Shown piece after piece: positions 4,782-7,290 of a stretch of 7,290 bases of DNA (within the stretch, counting starts at the first letter, position 1; every line of letters begins with the position of its first letter). The notes under the pieces were generated by a model, which was not told the origin of the DNA, did no database searches, and saw only the letters and a program-made list of their open reading frames with translations. A program made the position numbers and the translations under genes. This DNA comes from Cyclobacteriaceae bacterium (GTDB lineage Bacteria > Bacteroidota > Bacteroidia > Cytophagales > Cyclobacteriaceae). The DNA lies in assembly GCA_030589835.1 (NCBI GenBank), contig JAUUZS010000209.1:1-7290 (forward strand). Direction: 5' to 3'.

Positions 4782-6392
4782 ATGGCAACAGGCAATTTTG
4801 ATATCATTGTACAATTACATGAAAAGGCGCTGAATAAAGCACTGGCTATGGTATTTTATTCAGGCATGCTGAAAATTGAAGATACTTACGAGGTTGATGG
4901 TAATCTTCCGGCAAATATGAAACCGTATACCACCTTCGATTATAAGGTTTCATTGGACAACGAGCCTTTTGTTGATTTCAGAGGAGAGGATGAAATATTT
5001 CTTCGCTTTTCGGCATCATTGGATCTAACAGTCCTTTCTGGCATTAAGCTGAAATTCAGTATTGGTTTTTATGCACGAAGTATGGTTCGTTTTGACCTCG
5101 AAAATCAGAAAATGTACTTTGAATTGTATGAGGCTAAGATAACCGATATTCATATCAATAGTAAGTACCATCTGAGCCATAAATTTAAGACAAAACTAAA
5201 TTTCATTATTCACGAAATAATTGATGAATATTTTAAAAATGAAATTAAAGAATTGGAAATCCCCATCGCGCTGGACGGCTTAACCTTACCCTATATGCCT
5301 GTAGGTGAGGCGTATAAATTACCCGTCGGCAAGGTGGCTGTTAAGATACTGGATAATACTGTGATGTGCGCCGGCATCAGTCTATTCCATAGCAATGGCT
5401 CTATGGCGGGGATAATTAACCTGACCCAGGGCAGGGATTGCTACATTGCCATTAATGAAGATGCGATATTAAAAACATTCGACTTTTGGTGGACAAACAC
5501 GACGTTCGACAAAAAGCAGACTTTCGATCTTCAGACAGATATTGGATTTGCCAATCCTATTGGTGACACCGTAGATGGCGCAATACGTATAGCCACACTT
5601 GGTTTTTTACAGCGGGAGACCGATTATGAAAATGTGGAATTAAACTATGGCGGTACCGTTACGGTCAATGACATGCCGGAACTTGACTTTAAGCATGATG
5701 ATTTAGTAGAAATTAGTGACTTAAACTTTGAGGCAGATATTTTTGCAGATGTATTTGCGGATGTTACTCGAGAAACGGATATCGACACCAGCTCTTTTAT
5801 TCCGGATCATTGGACACCATGGAAAGATGATATTACGATTAAAAGAATTGATGAAAACAGGAAAATCCTTGGTGTAAAAAACACCTTTGCCATCAAGGTA
5901 AATACTGCTCAGGGAGCATTAATTATTAATGAGGACAACAATATTGCCGTTAAGGTTACGGAAGCCGATTTCAAAATTGAATTTAACAAAAAAGGAGCTA
6001 CATTTTCTGACAACACCTGGGCAAAACTCATGCTTTTTCTTAAGGATAAAATACTTGAGAGAATTCCTCCTATTGTGGTATCTCCATCGCTAATCCTTGC
6101 AAAGAAAAATGTATATGGATTTACCCTTGGATTATCTGATACCACACTCAATATCAGTGATAATGTGGTGGAATTCGCAACTAATGTGGTCGTGAATGAG
6201 CTAAAAAGCCAAAAAGTTGCTGTACCTGTTTACATAGCAAATAAAGAAACCAAGTTGGTACACAGGCTCGGATGTCACTTTATTTCAGACATAGATATGG
6301 AGGATCGTGAAGGATTTTTCGTGATGTACGAGGCCCTTGCTGAAGGGTACAAAGCATGTAAAAATTGTTTAAAAGTTTACAAAATTAAATAG
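4782..6392 (+). CDS. Uncharacterised TULIP/P47-like protein with C-terminal Ada-like zinc-binding motif
   Basis: 536 aa, ATG at 4782; there is no Shine-Dalgarno site, as is common in this phylum. There is no signal peptide or membrane segment, so it is cytoplasmic or exported by a non-Sec route. The body (1-475) is beta-rich with few helices: FDIIVQLHEKALNKALAMVF (6-25), YKVSLDNEPFVDF (54-66), INEDAILKTFDFWWTNT (224-240) and a late LNISDNVVEFATNVVVNEL (456-474). Long alternating strands with an opening amphipathic helix recall TULIP lipid-binding folds (BPI, P47/OrfX), but this is inference from pattern only. The tail (about 480-532) carries H494-x3-C498 and C526-x2-C529 with YEALAEGYKACKNCL, closely resembling the metal-binding domain of Ada and similar small zinc domains. 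The next gene starts 6 bp after the stop and encodes a related protein, so the two form an operon. The function is unknown. Confidence 0.85.
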   Translation: MATGNFDIIVQLHEKALNKALAMVFYSGMLKIEDTYEVDGNLPANMKPYTTFDYKVSLDNEPFVDFRGEDEIFLRFSASLDLTVLSGIKLKFSIGFYARSMVRFDLENQKMYFELYEAKITDIHINSKYHLSHKFKTKLNFIIHEIIDEYFKNEIKELEIPIALDGLTLPYMPVGEAYKLPVGKVAVKILDNTVMCAGISLFHSNGSMAGIINLTQGRDCYIAINEDAILKTFDFWWTNTTFDKKQTFDLQTDIGFANPIGDTVDGAIRIATLGFLQRETDYENVELNYGGTVTVNDMPELDFKHDDLVEISDLNFEADIFADVFADVTRETDIDTSSFIPDHWTPWKDDITIKRIDENRKILGVKNTFAIKVNTAQGALIINEDNNIAVKVTEADFKIEFNKKGATFSDNTWAKLMLFLKDKILERIPPIVVSPSLILAKKNVYGFTLGLSDTTLNISDNVVEFATNVVVNELKSQKVAVPVYIANKETKLVHRLGCHFISDIDMEDREGFFVMYEALAEGYKACKNCLKVYKIK

Positions 6393-6398
6393 CACGCC

Positions 6399-7290
6399 AT
6401 GAAAACTGCCGGTTACGATATCGTCCTATTGCTCAACGAACACTTCCTGAACCAGGTTTCAGGTGCGATGTTTTACAATAATTTTCTCACCTTCAACGAT
6501 AGTAAAGATTTTAGTGAAGAACTGGCTCCTGATACGCTAAATCAAATTCCTGAGTCTTTACACAGTTTCCTTAAAATCCGTTACAGGTTCAAATTACTGC
6601 ACGAACCATTTCTTAATTTCCAACCAAACAATAAAATAGAAATCTATGCAAAGATCAGGGTTTATATCTGGTTGCTGGATGGATTGGAAATAAAATTTGA
6701 TTCCAGCCTTATGATGGAATCGCCGCTCGCCATTGATAGCCAGACCAAAGAATTTAAAATAAACATGAGCAGCTCGGACATCAAACAATTTGATGTTCAC
6801 TACCAGTATTCTCCTTCCCAAAATGTACTGATAGAGCTGGACAATATTTTTGAAAATGCCCTTCATGCCTATTTTGATAATTCAAATACCTCCTTTGCGA
6901 TTTCATTGCCCACGGTAAAAGCGCAGCTTCCTTTTGCCCCGGAAACTCCTGCAAACCAGATACCGATAGATGTGAAGGCGCTAAAAACGGTAAATTCCAC
7001 TTCGTTGGTCCTTGCCGCTAACCTCTTTGGATATGAAGGTGGCAATAGTGCTCAGTTGTATGAATTTGTAAAGAATTGCAATATCGGTGTTGGTGTATCA
7101 GAAATGGCCATGAAGAAGTTTTATGATTTCTTCTGGGAGCGCACTTCCTTGGATAAGACTTTTTATAAAGCCGGATCCTTCAAAATCGCCATGGTAGATA
7201 AAACCCTCAACTTTTTAACTGAGCTGGTAGACTTCATCATGTCGACTTCCGTTAAAATAATTTCTTTAGGATTTCTGGAAACCAACATAG
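6399..7290 (+). CDS. Paralogue of the preceding TULIP/P47-like protein, 3' end beyond window
   Basis: 297 codons are visible from the ATG at 6399; the gene is open at the right edge. The start lies 6 bp after the previous stop and gives an N-terminus that aligns without offset with its neighbour: YDIVLLLNEHFLNQVSGAMF (6-25). Further shared blocks are YRFKLLHEPFLNF (62-74, against YKVSLDNEPFVDF), a Pro-rich step PFAPETPANQIP before a strand ending ANLF, and VSEMAMKKFYDFFWERTSLD (matching INEDAILKTFDFWWTNTTFD). Over the first 25-residue block about 9 residues are identical, so the copies diverged long ago. There is no signal peptide. The last visible part (LNFLTELVDFIMSTSVKI) is helical. Whether it also ends in an Ada-like zinc tail cannot be seen. 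It is translationally close to the upstream gene and probably works with it; the lipid-binding fold is inferred, not shown. Confidence 0.85.
   Translation, partial: MKTAGYDIVLLLNEHFLNQVSGAMFYNNFLTFNDSKDFSEELAPDTLNQIPESLHSFLKIRYRFKLLHEPFLNFQPNNKIEIYAKIRVYIWLLDGLEIKFDSSLMMESPLAIDSQTKEFKINMSSSDIKQFDVHYQYSPSQNVLIELDNIFENALHAYFDNSNTSFAISLPTVKAQLPFAPETPANQIPIDVKALKTVNSTSLVLAANLFGYEGGNSAQLYEFVKNCNIGVGVSEMAMKKFYDFFWERTSLDKTFYKAGSFKIAMVDKTLNFLTELVDFIMSTSVKIISLGFLETNI

Noticed and set aside
5909..6151. 80-codon minus-strand ORF inside the first tandem gene
   Set aside because: It is a shadow of the plus-strand coding frame, which is supported by its paralogue and the zinc-binding tail.
6594..6866. 90-codon minus-strand ORF inside the second tandem gene
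   Set aside because: It is antisense to a frame that aligns block by block with the neighbouring gene.

Overview
The window most likely comes from a member of the Bacteroidota. The evidence is the tRNA promoter, which matches the TTTG-N19-TAnnTTTG consensus of that phylum, a DUF4251 lipoprotein-like/secreted gene, a LamG-OmpA fusion, the absence of strong Shine-Dalgarno sites, and intergenic DNA full of small palindromes and AT-rich repeats. A Cytophagales-like host is possible but is only a guess.

Layout. Positions 1-903 (minus strand) hold the N-terminal 301 codons of a U32-family protein, a probable Fe-S RNA-hydroxylation enzyme of the TrhP type; its end lies off the left edge. Positions 904-1657 hold no gene but are dense in short inverted and direct repeats. 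Positions 1658-3578 (minus strand) hold two exported-protein genes in a likely operon: an envelope protein with LamG, regulatory-like and OmpA domains, followed 61 bp later by a DUF4251 protein. Both start codons are preceded by almost the same leader motif. Positions 3579-4006 hold the promoter of that pair, a doubtful 43-codon ORF, a 159-bp imperfect inverted repeat and the tRNA promoter. A tRNA-Leu(GAG) at 4007-4090 has a textbook terminator.

Positions 4148-4781 are gene-poor, with a 40-codon possible gene remnant and a palindrome-rich G+C patch. From 4782 to the right edge (plus strand) lie two tandem related genes, 6 bp apart, with no signal peptides. They encode large beta-rich proteins of unrecognised function that may have a TULIP/P47-like lipid-binding fold. 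The first ends in an apparent Ada-like zinc-binding tail (His-x3-Cys ... Cys-x2-Cys). This tandem pair is the least described part of the window and the best candidate for something new; the second gene is cut by the right edge.

Nothing here is a recognisable phage, CRISPR array, insertion sequence or defence locus. Functional links are local: the LamG-OmpA/DUF4251 pair probably works at the envelope, and the tandem pair probably acts together in the cytoplasm or is exported by a non-Sec route.
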